From: Chromobacterium sp. ATCC 53434
GTDB lineage: Bacteria; Pseudomonadota; Gammaproteobacteria; Burkholderiales; Chromobacteriaceae
Length of the DNA stretch: 64,000 nt
Assembly (NCBI RefSeq): GCF_002848345.1
Contig: NZ_CP025429.1
Span: 1,054,001-1,118,000 of the forward strand
Reading direction: 5' to 3'
Shown piece after piece: positions 1-8,386 of the stretch (its first letter is position 1; each line of letters begins with the position of its first letter). The notes under the pieces were generated by a model. That model made no database searches and was not told the DNA's origin. It worked only from the letters and a program-made list of their open reading frames with translations. Position numbers and translations under genes: made by a program.

Positions 1-2164
1 CCTTCAGCCCGAAACCGGACTGGTCGGCGATATTGGCCGGAGCCGAGGTCGGCACGTCGAACTGGAACTCGGTGCCGCCGGGCAGCGTGGTCTTGGAGCG
101 GTTGACGATGGTCAGCTTGGGATTGATCGGATAGTTCTGATCGCCGAGCGCGAAGCCGCCCAGGCTGAAGCCCACGTCTATCGCCGCGGCCGGCGCCGGC
201 GCGACGTCGGCGCGGCGGGCGCTGACCTTGGCCGGCTGGCTGAAGGTGCTGTACAGCAGGCTGGTCAGCGTGTTGCCGATGTAGTACTCGCCCTTGCCGT
301 TATTGCGCTGGGCGTTCCAGTCATAGTCGCCGGCCAGTTCCCAGAACATCACGCCGCCGACATTGTTGGCGTCTATCCAGGCGGCCTTCTGGGCGATCGA
401 CTGCTCGTCCTCGGTCGACAGGAACACGTTCTTGCCGGCGTTCCAGAGCCACGGTGCGGCCAGCGCGCTGCTGTAGTTGCGCTGGTAGCTGCCGCTGAGC
501 TGGTTGATCGGCTGCGTCGTGTCTATGCCGTAGGAGGCGAGGTAGCTGCCGGCCAGGCCTTTCTCCAGGTTCTTGGCGTGCCACATCGGGTTGGAACCGC
601 CCGGGATCTCCTTGCCGTTGTCGTCGAGGTCGTGCCAGATATTGTCGATGCCGACCGCGCCGTCGCCGCACTCGGTCAGGCCAGTCGGGCAGTTGCTGCC
701 GACCGAGCTGCCCCACAGGCCGTTGCTGCCGCCGGTGACGTTCTTCCAGCCGCGCGTGTAATAGGGCACGCCCATATTGACGCGCGAGGCCGGCAGGCCG
801 CCGCGGTAGTAATGGTAGGACCAGTCGGTGTTCAGGTAGCCGATATTGCCGTACTGCGGCGTGCTGTACACGTTCCAAAACGCCAGCTCCGCGTCCTTGC
901 CGTCGTCGAACAACGCGGCGTTGGGGCCGACGAAGCGGTTCCAGGCGCCGTGCAGGTCGTAGGACATCACATTGACGAAGTCCAGATACTTCAGGCCCTG
1001 GAAGGTTTCCATGCCGCGCAGCAGATAGCCGGACGCCGGCACCGCCGCGGTGATCTGGTAGTAATGGCCGTCCTGGGCGGCGGCGCGGTCCAGCCGGTCG
1101 CGCAGCGTCTGCAGCAAGGCGACGTAGCCCTTGGTCAGCGAGCCCAGGCGCGCGTTGGAGAAGCTCCAGTCCAGCGGATTGCCGGCGTTGTTCATCGAGG
1201 TCGGGTATTCGAAGTCGATGTCGACGCCGTCGAAGCCGTACTTGCGCAGGAAGGCGACGGCGGAGTCGGAGAAGGCGTTGATGCCGGCCTGGTTGACGCT
1301 GCCGTCGGCGTTGACGGTCATGCTGTAGAAGCCGCCGCTGGCCACGCGCTTGCCGCTGGCGTCGAAGTAGCCGCCGGTTTCGGCCCAGCCGCCGACCGAG
1401 ATCAGCGTCTTCACGCCGGGGAATTTGCGCTTGTACTGGGTCAGCAGGTTGAAGTGGCCCTTGTACGGCAGGCTGGCGTCCATTTCGGCGCCGGCCACGC
1501 CCGGCCAGGTCATGTCGGTGGCCGGGTTGCCCGGCGCGGTCTCGTTGACCGACAGCTTGTTGCTGCTGTCGACGTGGGCGAAGGCGTAATTGATGTGGGT
1601 GAGCTTGTTCCAGGGGATGTCGCTGGCCAGATAGGCCGGGCTGCCGTCCTTGCCGGTGCGCCAGCTGGTGAAGTAGCCGATGATGCGCCGGCGGCTGCCG
1701 TTAGCGAGCTGCTCGGCGCCGCCCTGCTTGTAGACGGCGCAGTAGGGCACGTCGACGCCGGCGGTCTGCGCCAGCGCTTCAGGGCGACACAGCGCGTTGC
1801 CGGTCGGCGCCGGCACCTGCACCAGCGGCGGGTCCACCGGCGGCGGATTGTTGCCGCCGCCGCACTGGCCTATCAGCTGCCAGGGGCTAGAATCGCCGGC
1901 CGACGGCGTATTGCCCTGGGTCCACCACTTGGCTTGCCAGGTCTGGTTCTGGTAGCTGACGCGCTGGCCGCCGGTATAGACGGCGGTGGCGTTCCAGGCC
2001 GGGTCGGTGCAGCTGTTGTCGGCGGTCTTCATCAGCCCGGCCGGCAGCGATTGCGGCCAGGGGGCGCCTCCGCCGCTGACCGCGGCATGGCCGGCCAGCA
2101 GCGCGGCGCCGCCGACGGCGCTGGCCGCCAGCCCGCTCTTCAGTAACATCAGGGTTTTGCTCAC
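1..2164 (-). CDS. Secreted GH18 chitinase, 3' end beyond the window
   Basis: This is a secreted endo-acting chitinase of glycoside hydrolase family 18, hydrolysing chitin outside the cell. At least 721 codons lie in the window, and the C-terminus runs off base 1. I chose the GTG at 2164 because GGGAG lies 8 nt upstream; the in-frame ATG at 2149 has no Shine-Dalgarno. A hydrophobic signal segment (about residues 5-25) is followed by a CBM5/12-type chitin-binding module (about 40-85, with PAWNATAVYTGG, TWQAKWWTQGN and PWQLIG), a short Pro/Asn linker and the GH18 barrel. The catalytic signature DGVDIDFE spans residues 312-319, with E319 the expected acid. A further C-terminal module starts near residue 655. 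A CviR-type box lies about 104 bp upstream, consistent with quorum control as known for Chromobacterium chitinases. Confidence 0.93.
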   Translation of the reverse strand, partial: MSKTLMLLKSGLAASAVGGAALLAGHAAVSGGGAPWPQSLPAGLMKTADNSCTDPAWNATAVYTGGQRVSYQNQTWQAKWWTQGNTPSAGDSSPWQLIGQCGGGNNPPPVDPPLVQVPAPTGNALCRPEALAQTAGVDVPYCAVYKQGGAEQLANGSRRRIIGYFTSWRTGKDGSPAYLASDIPWNKLTHINYAFAHVDSSNKLSVNETAPGNPATDMTWPGVAGAEMDASLPYKGHFNLLTQYKRKFPGVKTLISVGGWAETGGYFDASGKRVASGGFYSMTVNADGSVNQAGINAFSDSAVAFLRKYGFDGVDIDFEYPTSMNNAGNPLDWSFSNARLGSLTKGYVALLQTLRDRLDRAAAQDGHYYQITAAVPASGYLLRGMETFQGLKYLDFVNVMSYDLHGAWNRFVGPNAALFDDGKDAELAFWNVYSTPQYGNIGYLNTDWSYHYYRGGLPASRVNMGVPYYTRGWKNVTGGSNGLWGSSVGSNCPTGLTECGDGAVGIDNIWHDLDDNGKEIPGGSNPMWHAKNLEKGLAGSYLASYGIDTTQPINQLSGSYQRNYSSALAAPWLWNAGKNVFLSTEDEQSIAQKAAWIDANNVGGVMFWELAGDYDWNAQRNNGKGEYYIGNTLTSLLYSTFSQPAKVSARRADVAPAPAAAIDVGFSLGGFALGDQNYPINPKLTIVNRSKTTLPGGTEFQFDVPTSAPANIADQSGFGLK

Positions 2165-2591
2165 TCTGTTTTCTCCCGTTGTTGTGGTTGTTGCAGAAAC
2201 AAGCGTTGTTAGTTGTATTTAAGTGGTATTAACAAATGGAATGTAGCGGTACGAATGAAAAATGATCCTGTACTTTTTGTCAGGCATGACTGGCGAGCGG
2301 CGGCGGGGAGAGGCTAGCGGCAGGGCGCCGGCAGGCGGGAAACGGTGGTGGGAGCAACGGCGGCAGTCCTGCTGGGCAAGGCTTGCAGCCATTGGGAGAC
2401 AGGAATTTCACCGCGTGGGGCGGCTCGATGGGCGCATGACTTTATTGCGCCGCAGCAGGCGTTTTATTGCAACCGTGTTACGGTTGGTTGCCGACAGTCA
2501 TATCGGCCGCCGCGATGCCGGTAGAAATGTTGCATACCAGATACAGACCATTGGCCGCGGCCGGAAAAGATCGCAACCGGCGCCTGGGCGC
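2165..2591. other. Non-coding region upstream of the chitinase
   Basis: This 427-bp gap lies between the TerC gene stop and the chitinase start. The 120 bp nearest the chitinase are AT-rich and hold the CviR-like box and a plausible -10. The remainder is GC-rich. The plus-strand reading frames there show no ribosome binding site or recognisable protein. I see nothing else in it. Confidence 0.6.
2268..2283 (-). promoter_or_regulatory. Candidate CviR (LuxR-type) box upstream of the chitinase
   Basis: On the minus strand the site reads CTGACAAAAAGTACAG. It matches 8 of the 10 fixed positions of the CviR palindrome CTG-N-CC-N4-GG-N-CAG. Its centre (2275.5) lies 42-43 bp before a start near 2233 that would be set by a -10-like TACATT at 2245-2240. 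This is the spacing expected for class II LuxR activation. Assignment is by motif only. Confidence 0.5.
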
Positions 2592-3653
2592 TCAGCGGCG
2601 AGGCGCCGCCGGATGGCGCGGCGCCGGCAGAAAGCCCTGGCTCAGCAGGTGCCAGACCAGCCACAGCAGCGCCAGCGCGCCGATGATGGCGGCGGCGCCG
2701 ACCAGCAGCTTCAGCAGCGGGCTCAGGCCGGCGCCGTCATCGGTCTCTATCTCGGCTTCGGCGGCCGGCGTCCCGGAGGAGGACGCGACGACTGGAGAAG
2801 GCGCGGCGGGCGGCGCTGCCGGCGACGCTTCGGCGGGCGACGGCGCGGGGGCGGCCGGCATCTCGACCGGCGGCGGCGCGCTGGCGATGCCGGCCTCGCC
2901 CAGCAGCGCCAGGCGGCGGATCAGCGGGGCGAACGGCCGCAGCGGCGGCAACGGTGGCAGCTTGCGCCGCTGCTCGCGTATGACGCGGCTCTCCAGCAGC
3001 ACGAAGACCGCGCCCAGCAGCGGCGCGGCCAACTGCAGCGCCGGCGCCTGCGCCGCCACCCAGTCCCCCCACAGCGCGTCGCCGGCGGCGAGGCTGCCGG
3101 CCAGCCAGCCCAGCGCGGCGGCGCCGGCCGGAATCAGCAGCGGATAGCGGTCCATCAGCCGCGCCAGCAGCAGGCTGCCGTACATCAGCAGCGGCACGCT
3201 GAGCAGCAGCCCCAGCAGCAGGAAGGCCAGGCTGCCCTGGGCGGCCGCGGCCAGCGCCACCACATTGTCCAGGCTCAGCGCCAGATCGGCGCCGACGACC
3301 AGCATCACCGCGTTCCATAATTGCCGGCTGTGGCCGGCCTGTTCGGACAGCCGCGCGGCGTCCGGCTCGCCGTGTTCTTCCAGCAGCAGCTGGATGGCGA
3401 TGGCGAACAGGATGACGGCGCCGGCCAGCTTCAATAGCGGCACCGCCAGCAACGCGCCGGTGACGGCGGCCAGCACCAGGCGCAGCAGGATGGCGAAGCC
3501 GGTGCCCCACAGCACGGCGCGGCGGCGCAGCGCCGGCGGCAGCGAGCGGCAGGCCAGCGCGATCACCAGCGCGTTGTCGCCGCTGAGGATCAGGTCGAGA
3601 AAGGAGACCTGCAAGGTCAGGCCGAAGGCGCGGGCGAGGCTGTCGGGTTCCAT
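2592..3653 (-). CDS. TerC-family integral membrane protein, likely Mn/metal exporter
   Basis: This 353-residue protein is of the TerC/YjbE-type family, members of which export or meter manganese. The N-terminal part has the family hallmark with acidic intramembrane motifs: FLDLILSGDNALVIAL near residue 20 and a second copy, GADLALSLDNVVALA, near residue 122. Each carries the Asp/Asn pair thought to bind metal. There are about six to seven membrane helices in the first 225 residues. A long Ala/Pro-rich cytoplasmic or periplasmic linker and one extra C-terminal helix (about 315-340) follow, longer than a minimal TerC. It is last in the hflK-hflC-NRAMP-terC operon, starting 15 nt after the NRAMP stop. 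Confidence 0.85.
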   Translation of the reverse strand: MEPDSLARAFGLTLQVSFLDLILSGDNALVIALACRSLPPALRRRAVLWGTGFAILLRLVLAAVTGALLAVPLLKLAGAVILFAIAIQLLLEEHGEPDAARLSEQAGHSRQLWNAVMLVVGADLALSLDNVVALAAAAQGSLAFLLLGLLLSVPLLMYGSLLLARLMDRYPLLIPAGAAALGWLAGSLAAGDALWGDWVAAQAPALQLAAPLLGAVFVLLESRVIREQRRKLPPLPPLRPFAPLIRRLALLGEAGIASAPPPVEMPAAPAPSPAEASPAAPPAAPSPVVASSSGTPAAEAEIETDDGAGLSPLLKLLVGAAAIIGALALLWLVWHLLSQGFLPAPRHPAAPRR

Positions 3654-3668
3654 GGCGATTCCTGCGAG

Positions 3669-4925
3669 TCAGTCCAGGCTGCCGGCGATGCCGGCGTACA
3701 GGCTGAAGCCGGCCGCCAACAACAGCAACGGCGCCAGCATCATTTTGTAGCGGCGGCTCAGCCGCAGCGGCGGCGGCAGCGCGTCGCCGCCGGCCAGCCA
3801 GTACAGGCCGGCCAGCATCGCCGGCAGCAGCAGCGCGTTGGCGACCGAGGTGGCGATGGACAGCTTGACCAGATTGACGCCGGACGAGACCAGCGCGCCG
3901 GCGCCGATCAGCATCGCCGCGAAGCCGCCGTAGAACCACGGCGCCTGCAACGGGCGCTTTTCCAGCGAGTCGCGCCGTCCGGCCAATTCGCCCAGCGTCC
4001 ACGCGCTGCTGAGGCAGACCACGATGGTGGCGACCAGCGCGCCGCCGGACAGCGCCAGCGCGAACATCAGCCGGCCGCCGGTCGGGCCGAGCAGGCGGTC
4101 GAAGCCGCCGGCGATCTCGGGAATGGTGTCCAGGCTCTGCCCGCCGGCGCCGTTGCCGAAGGCCACCGCGGCGGCGATCAGGATGCCGGCGGTGATGGCC
4201 TGGCACAGTATCGCGCCCAACAGCGTGTCCAGCCGCGCCGGCCGCAGATCGGCCAGCGTCAGCCCCTTGTCCAGCAGCGCCGACTGCTGGTAGCAGATGG
4301 TCCAGGGCATCACGCAGGTGCCGATATTGGCGGCGGCCAACAGCAGGAAGTCGTGGTTGCCCAACGGCAGGCCGGACAGCTGGGCCAGCATCTGGCCGGG
4401 ATCGGGCCGCGCCAGCCAGGCTTCGGCCAGGAAGGCCAGCTCGAACACGCCGAGGCCGATGGCGACGCGTTCGACCGAGCGGTAGCCGCCGCTGCACACC
4501 ATCGCGAAAATCAGCGCGCACAGCAGCGTCATTGTCCGCCAGGCGGGAATGCCGAACATCTGTCCGACGCCGGCCAGCCCGCTCAGCTGGGTGGCCAGCG
4601 CGCCGAGGCAGCTGACCAGCAGCAGCGCCGCCGAGGCCCGCTCGGCGCGGCGGCCCCAGCGCCGCCGGACCAGCTCGCCGTAGCTCAGGCCGGTGCCCAG
4701 CGCCAGCCGTATCGTCAATTCCTGCACCAGGTAGAGGAAGGGGATCAGCAGCAGCAGCAACGGCAGCATGCGGTAGCCCCAGTGGGCGCCGCTCTGCGCG
4801 GCGGCGATGACGCTGCCGGTCTCGGTGTCGGCCAGCATCACCACCAGGCCGGGGCCGATGGCGGCCAGCAGGTGGCGCAGCCGGCTCAGCGCGGACGGCG
4901 GCAGGGGCATGTCGGCTCCGCTCAT
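3669..4925 (-). CDS. NRAMP-family divalent metal transporter
   Basis: This 418-residue inner-membrane proton-coupled Mn2+/Fe2+ importer-type protein has 10-11 predicted helices. The start of helix 1, AAIGPGLVVMLADTETGSVIAAAQSG, corresponds to the NRAMP D-P-G-N region. It reads DTETG instead, so the canonical Asn is not present. Helix 6 holds AAANIGTCVMPWTICYQQSAL, resembling the MPH region of NRAMPs but with MPW in place of MPH. These deviations suggest altered metal preference or a divergent subfamily. The ATG overlaps the hflC stop (ATGA), so translation is probably coupled. Confidence 0.85.
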   Translation of the reverse strand: MSGADMPLPPSALSRLRHLLAAIGPGLVVMLADTETGSVIAAAQSGAHWGYRMLPLLLLLIPFLYLVQELTIRLALGTGLSYGELVRRRWGRRAERASAALLLVSCLGALATQLSGLAGVGQMFGIPAWRTMTLLCALIFAMVCSGGYRSVERVAIGLGVFELAFLAEAWLARPDPGQMLAQLSGLPLGNHDFLLLAAANIGTCVMPWTICYQQSALLDKGLTLADLRPARLDTLLGAILCQAITAGILIAAAVAFGNGAGGQSLDTIPEIAGGFDRLLGPTGGRLMFALALSGGALVATIVVCLSSAWTLGELAGRRDSLEKRPLQAPWFYGGFAAMLIGAGALVSSGVNLVKLSIATSVANALLLPAMLAGLYWLAGGDALPPPLRLSRRYKMMLAPLLLLAAGFSLYAGIAGSLD

Positions 4926-5800
4926 GGCCTGGCCCCGGCCGGGCCGCTCTTCAGATCGTGCAGCAGCGCCGAATCCGGCGACAGGACCAGCGTCGGCGCC
5001 GAGTCGGCCAGCGACTGGCGGTAGGTCTGCAGCGAGCGGTAGAACTTGTAGAACTTCGGGTCCTTGCCGAAGGCCTGCGCCAGCACGCGGCCGGCGTCGG
5101 CGTCGGCCTCGCCGTGGGTGATGGCGCTCTGGCGCTGCGCTTCGGACAGGATGACGGTGCGGTCGCGGTCGGCCTTGGCCTGGATCTGCTGCGCCCATTC
5201 CGCGCCCTGGGCGCGCAATTCCTTGGCCTCCTGCTGGCGCGCCGACTTCATCCTGTCGTAGATGGCCTGGCTGGTTTCCAGCGGCAGGTCGGCGCGGTGC
5301 AGCTGCACCTCGGTCACCTCCAGCCCCATCGGCCGGGCGCGCTCCACCACTTCCTGCTGGATGCGCTCGACGATGGCCTTCCGGCGCGGCGACAGCAGCT
5401 CGGACAACGGCTCTTTGCCGAGCTCGCGCCTGAGCGAGGTGCCGACCAGCTGCGTCAGCTGCGCGCGCGCCTGCTCCTCGGTGCGCAGCGCCTGGTAAAA
5501 GCGCAGCGTGTCGGCGATGCGGTAGCGGGTATAGGTTTCCACCTCCAGCCGCTTCTCGTCGCCGAGTATCACCTGTTCCGGCGGCGGCGCCAGCATCTGC
5601 AGCCGGGTGTCGTAATACTGCACGCTGTCGACCAGCGGCAGCTTGAATTTCAGCCCAGGCTCGCTGTCGACGTCGACCGGCGCGCCCAGTCTGACCACCA
5701 GCGCCTTCTGTCCCTCGTTCAGCGTGTACTGCGCCGACAGCGCCAGCCAGATCGCGGCGATGCCCGCCGCCCAGCCGATTCCGCGCCATTGCCTGTCCAT
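4922..5800 (-). CDS. hflC: HflC-like SPFH/band-7 membrane protein
   Basis: This 292-residue stomatin/prohibitin-type protein has one N-terminal membrane helix (about residues 8-24) and a periplasm-facing SPFH domain (about 25-190: LNEGQKALVVRLGAPV, then VEVTEVQLHRADLP-like HflC signatures). A long charged coiled coil ends in the HflC-typical DPKFYKFYRSLQTYRQSL. In E. coli, HflC pairs with HflK and encloses the FtsH protease. The ATG overlaps the hflK stop by ATGA, and the stop overlaps the downstream NRAMP start. The usual hfq-hflX context is absent. This could be a second, dedicated copy (inference). Confidence 0.85.
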   Translation of the reverse strand: MDRQWRGIGWAAGIAAIWLALSAQYTLNEGQKALVVRLGAPVDVDSEPGLKFKLPLVDSVQYYDTRLQMLAPPPEQVILGDEKRLEVETYTRYRIADTLRFYQALRTEEQARAQLTQLVGTSLRRELGKEPLSELLSPRRKAIVERIQQEVVERARPMGLEVTEVQLHRADLPLETSQAIYDRMKSARQQEAKELRAQGAEWAQQIQAKADRDRTVILSEAQRQSAITHGEADADAGRVLAQAFGKDPKFYKFYRSLQTYRQSLADSAPTLVLSPDSALLHDLKSGPAGARP

Positions 5801-6819
5801 CAGCGGTTCTCCCTGGCGGTTTTCGGTTTGTCCTGCAGTTGCAGCAGCGGCAGCACGCCGGTTCCGCTCTTGCCGCTGCCGTCTATCACCACCTTGCTGG
5901 CCTTCTTCAACATGTCGTCCATGCTCTCCAGGTACAGTCGCCAGGCGGTGACGTCCTTGGCCTGGACATAGGTCTGGTATACCGAGTCGAAGCGCTTGGC
6001 CTCGCCCTGCGCCAGGTTGACCACCTGGCTGCGGTAGGCCTCGGCCTCCTGGCGGATGCGCTCGGCCTCGCCGCGCGCCTTCGGCAGGATGTCGTTGCTG
6101 TAGGCCTGGGCCTCGTTGCGGGCGCGTTCCTGGTCGGCGCGGGCGCGCTGCACGTCGTTGAAGGCGTCGATCACCGCCGCCGGCGGATCGACCCGCTGCA
6201 GCTGCACCTGGGTGATCAGGATGCCGGCCTGCTGCGCGTCCAGCCGCTGCTGTATCAGGCCGCGGGTCTCCTCGGCCACCTGCTGGCGGCGGTTGGACAT
6301 CGCCGCCTGTATCGGCGTGCGGGAGATCACCTCGCGCAACGCGCCCTCGGCGGTGACGCGCAGCGCTTCCTCGGGCTTGCTGGCGCGGAACAGGAATCGG
6401 CCGGCATCCTTGATGCGCCAGAACACCGCGCAGTCGGCCTCGACGATGTTCTCGTCGCCGGTCAGCATCTGCTTTTCGCGCGGATCGGCGGCGTCGGGCG
6501 GTCCGCTCTCGTACAGATTGGCCAGCTTCAGCTGCTTGATCTGGGTGACCTTGGGCAGTTGTATCGTTTCCATCGGCCACGGCAGATGGTAGTGCAGGCC
6601 GGCCGCGGTGGTGTCGGTCCAGCGGCCGAAACGCTGAACCACGCCCTGTTCGTCCGGTTCCACCCGGTAGACGCCGGAGACCAGCCACAGCAGCGCGGCG
6701 GCGGCGGCGAGCAGCGCCAGGCCCTTGCCGCGCATGCCCAGCAGTTCCAGCGTGTGGTCCAGCCGCTGGCGCAGCGGAACGGGGGACGGCTCGGAAGACG
6801 GGGGAAGCTGACTGCTCAT
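5800..6819 (-). CDS. hflK: HflK-like SPFH/band-7 membrane protein
   Basis: This 339-residue partner of the HflC-like protein starts the operon. A Pro/Ser-rich cytoplasmic N-terminus (about 20 residues) is followed by one membrane helix (about 32-50) and the SPFH domain with HflK-type sequences VEPDEQGVVQRFGRW, GLHYHLPWPMETIQLPKV and LTGDENIVEADCAVFWRIKD. A long helix RADQERARNEAQAYSNDILPKARGEA follows. HflK proteins form the alternating ring with HflC around FtsH. Compared with typical HflK, the glycine-rich N-terminus is short. Coupling to metal-transport genes suggests a specialised role in turnover or localisation of those transporters; that is inference. Confidence 0.85.
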   Translation of the reverse strand: MSSQLPPSSEPSPVPLRQRLDHTLELLGMRGKGLALLAAAAALLWLVSGVYRVEPDEQGVVQRFGRWTDTTAAGLHYHLPWPMETIQLPKVTQIKQLKLANLYESGPPDAADPREKQMLTGDENIVEADCAVFWRIKDAGRFLFRASKPEEALRVTAEGALREVISRTPIQAAMSNRRQQVAEETRGLIQQRLDAQQAGILITQVQLQRVDPPAAVIDAFNDVQRARADQERARNEAQAYSNDILPKARGEAERIRQEAEAYRSQVVNLAQGEAKRFDSVYQTYVQAKDVTAWRLYLESMDDMLKKASKVVIDGSGKSGTGVLPLLQLQDKPKTARENR

Positions 6820-7018
6820 GGCGGGCTGGTCCTGATTTTAACCATACTAGTAGTTGGGTTAACGCAGCGGGCGTCAAGCGGATGACATCGGTTGCGGATT
6901 TCGCGCATGGCGAAGCGTTTTTCGCCGCCATGACCGGCGGCATCGCCGGCCAGGTGGCAGTGAGGAAGCTGAGGCAGATCAAGCGGCGAGGCCGGCTACG
7001 CCGCTAGCATGGAGGCAT

Positions 7019-7037
7019 GGACCGGCGTGGCCGGTCC
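7019..7037 (+). other. Hairpin in the leader of the YdcH gene
   Basis: GGACCGG and CCGGTCC form a perfect 7-bp stem around the loop CGTGG, ending 26 bases before the start codon and upstream of its AAGGAGG site. No T-run follows, so this is not a terminator. It may stabilise the message. Confidence 0.4.
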
Positions 7038-7063
7038 GGACACCCCACCGAAGGAGGCTGACG

Positions 7064-7279
7064 ATGTTTCCCGAATACCGTGATCTGATCACCAGGCTGA
7101 AGACCGAGGATACGCACTTCTGCAAATTGTTCGATCTGCACAACCGGCTCGATCAGCGCATCCGCAATATGGAGGCGCGCATCGTGCCGGCCGGCCCGCA
7201 GGAAATCGAGACGCTGAAAAAGGAAAAGCTCAGGTTGAAGGACGAGTTGTACGCCTTGCTGAGGACCCACGTCAGCTAG
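7064..7279 (+). CDS. YdcH family protein (DUF465)
   Basis: This 71-residue, highly charged, almost entirely helical protein begins MFPEYRDLITRLK and contains the DUF465/YdcH pattern F..LFD.HN.LD..I...E, ending KLRLKDELYALL. Members are small coiled-coil proteins of unknown cellular role, common in proteobacteria. A strong AAGGAGG lies 7 nt before the ATG. The gene stands alone, divergent from the hflK operon. Confidence 0.85.
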   Translation: MFPEYRDLITRLKTEDTHFCKLFDLHNRLDQRIRNMEARIVPAGPQEIETLKKEKLRLKDELYALLRTHVS

Positions 7280-7388
7280 GCGCGCGCGGTGGCGGCCCGG
7301 CGGGACGACGGATTTTTGCGCCGGCCGTCGATTCCGGGCTGCATCCGGCCAAAGTTGCGACTAAAACTAAAAAACGATTTCAGCAACC

Positions 7389-7697
7389 ATGCCGACGGGG
7401 AAGCCTTCCATGCATTTCGATGAAGTTCACAGCAAGCATTTTGTCACGCTCAGCCGCACGCCGCTGCCGCATACCTTGATGGAGCAGGCGCTGGTGGCGA
7501 TGGGCGGTGGCGGCAACGAAGGCATGAATTTTCGCAAGCAGGCGCTGGCCGCCGCCGGCTGGCAGCACGACGGCCTGGTGCCGTTCGCCAAGCATCCGGA
7601 CAAGGCGGCCGAGGCTTTCAACCGATTGCGCGAGGCTTTTGCCGGCGCCAACGGTCCCGAGGCGCTGCTGCAGGCGCTGGAGAAATACGCCAACTGA
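7389..7697 (+). CDS. Conserved-looking small protein, function unknown
   Basis: I do not recognise this 102-residue protein. It is soluble, has no signal peptide, and carries a glycine cluster (AMGGGGNEGMNF, about residues 37-48) followed by amphipathic helices (KQALAAAGW, KAAEAFNRLREAFAG, EALLQALEKYAN). An alternative start at 7410 (MHFDEVH) follows the purine-rich GGGGAAG and would give 95 residues. Neither start has a canonical Shine-Dalgarno. A strong terminator lies 40 bp downstream, supporting a real monocistronic gene. Confidence 0.6.
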   Translation: MPTGKPSMHFDEVHSKHFVTLSRTPLPHTLMEQALVAMGGGGNEGMNFRKQALAAAGWQHDGLVPFAKHPDKAAEAFNRLREAFAGANGPEALLQALEKYAN

Positions 7698-7740
7698 AAG
7701 CCTTGCCAGCCGGCTTCTCGCCGCGCGCGGTTTCATCTCA

Positions 7741-7780
7741 CGCTCCCTCGCGGCGAACGACGCCGCGGCGGAGCGTTTTT
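7741..7780 (+). terminator. Rho-independent terminator
   Basis: A compound stem (CGCTCC...GGAGCG enclosing CGCGGCG-AACGA-CGCCGCG) is followed by TTTTT. It ends the 7389-7697 gene. Confidence 0.75.
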
Positions 7781-7836
7781 CGCGCCCGGCGTCCGGCGGA
7801 AAACGGCCGCTGCCGCATGAGGTTTTGGGCGGGGGC

Positions 7837-8229
7837 TCAGACCGGCGTATTTTCCAGCAGCTGGTGGCCGTAGGAATTGTCTATCGAGCAGCGCCAGGCG
7901 CCGTCTTGATCCTGAGCGAAGACGTAGGTGGCGTCGCGGCAGGCCTCGTCCAGCGTGTCGGCCCGCAGCCGGGTCCGCGCCAGCGCCAGCGCGGTGGCGC
8001 CGTTGTGCAGGATGTGCAATGCGTCCTGGCTGACCTGCAGGCTGTGGTTGAAGTGGGCGGAGATGGCGGCGAAGGCCTGGCGGATCTGCGCCTTGCCGCA
8101 GGCATTCAGGCCGGGGCGCACCACCAGCACCGCGTCCTCGGCATAGAAATCCATCAGTCGGTCGAAGTCCCTGGCATTGATGGCGTCGTCGGCGGCGGCG
8201 ATCAGCCGGGCCACGGGATGGTCTTGCAT
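7837..8229 (-). CDS. SnoaL/NTF2-like protein
   Basis: This 130-residue protein has the cone-shaped NTF2 fold of the SnoaL/DUF4440 group. The N-terminal helix VARLIAAADDAINARDFDRLMDFYAEDAVLVVRPG and the beta-rich C-terminal half (ALALARTRLRAD...ATYVFAQDQDGAWRCSIDNSYG) match that family. Members include small isomerases, hydrolases and ligand-binding proteins, so the activity cannot be named. The start is well supported by AGGAGG 6 nt upstream. Confidence 0.75.
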   Translation of the reverse strand: MQDHPVARLIAAADDAINARDFDRLMDFYAEDAVLVVRPGLNACGKAQIRQAFAAISAHFNHSLQVSQDALHILHNGATALALARTRLRADTLDEACRDATYVFAQDQDGAWRCSIDNSYGHQLLENTPV

Positions 8230-8386
8230 CGCATCCTCCTGAGAGCGAGAGAGTGTTGACTGTACACCGCCGGCGGGTCGGGCAAAACCTAGTAGAACAC
8301 CTGAGCGGGGCGGCTACGCGGACAGTAGATCTCGTACGGCAGGGAGGCGCAACGCGGGATCGGCGGCTTGTTGGCGGCGCCTGGTG

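Noticed and set aside
578..2146. Long plus-strand open frame (522 codons) opposite the chitinase
   Set aside because: It is a shadow of the GH18 gene. The translation is Ala/Val/Arg/Gly-rich without motifs, while the opposite strand encodes a complete chitin-binding module and the GH18 catalytic signature.
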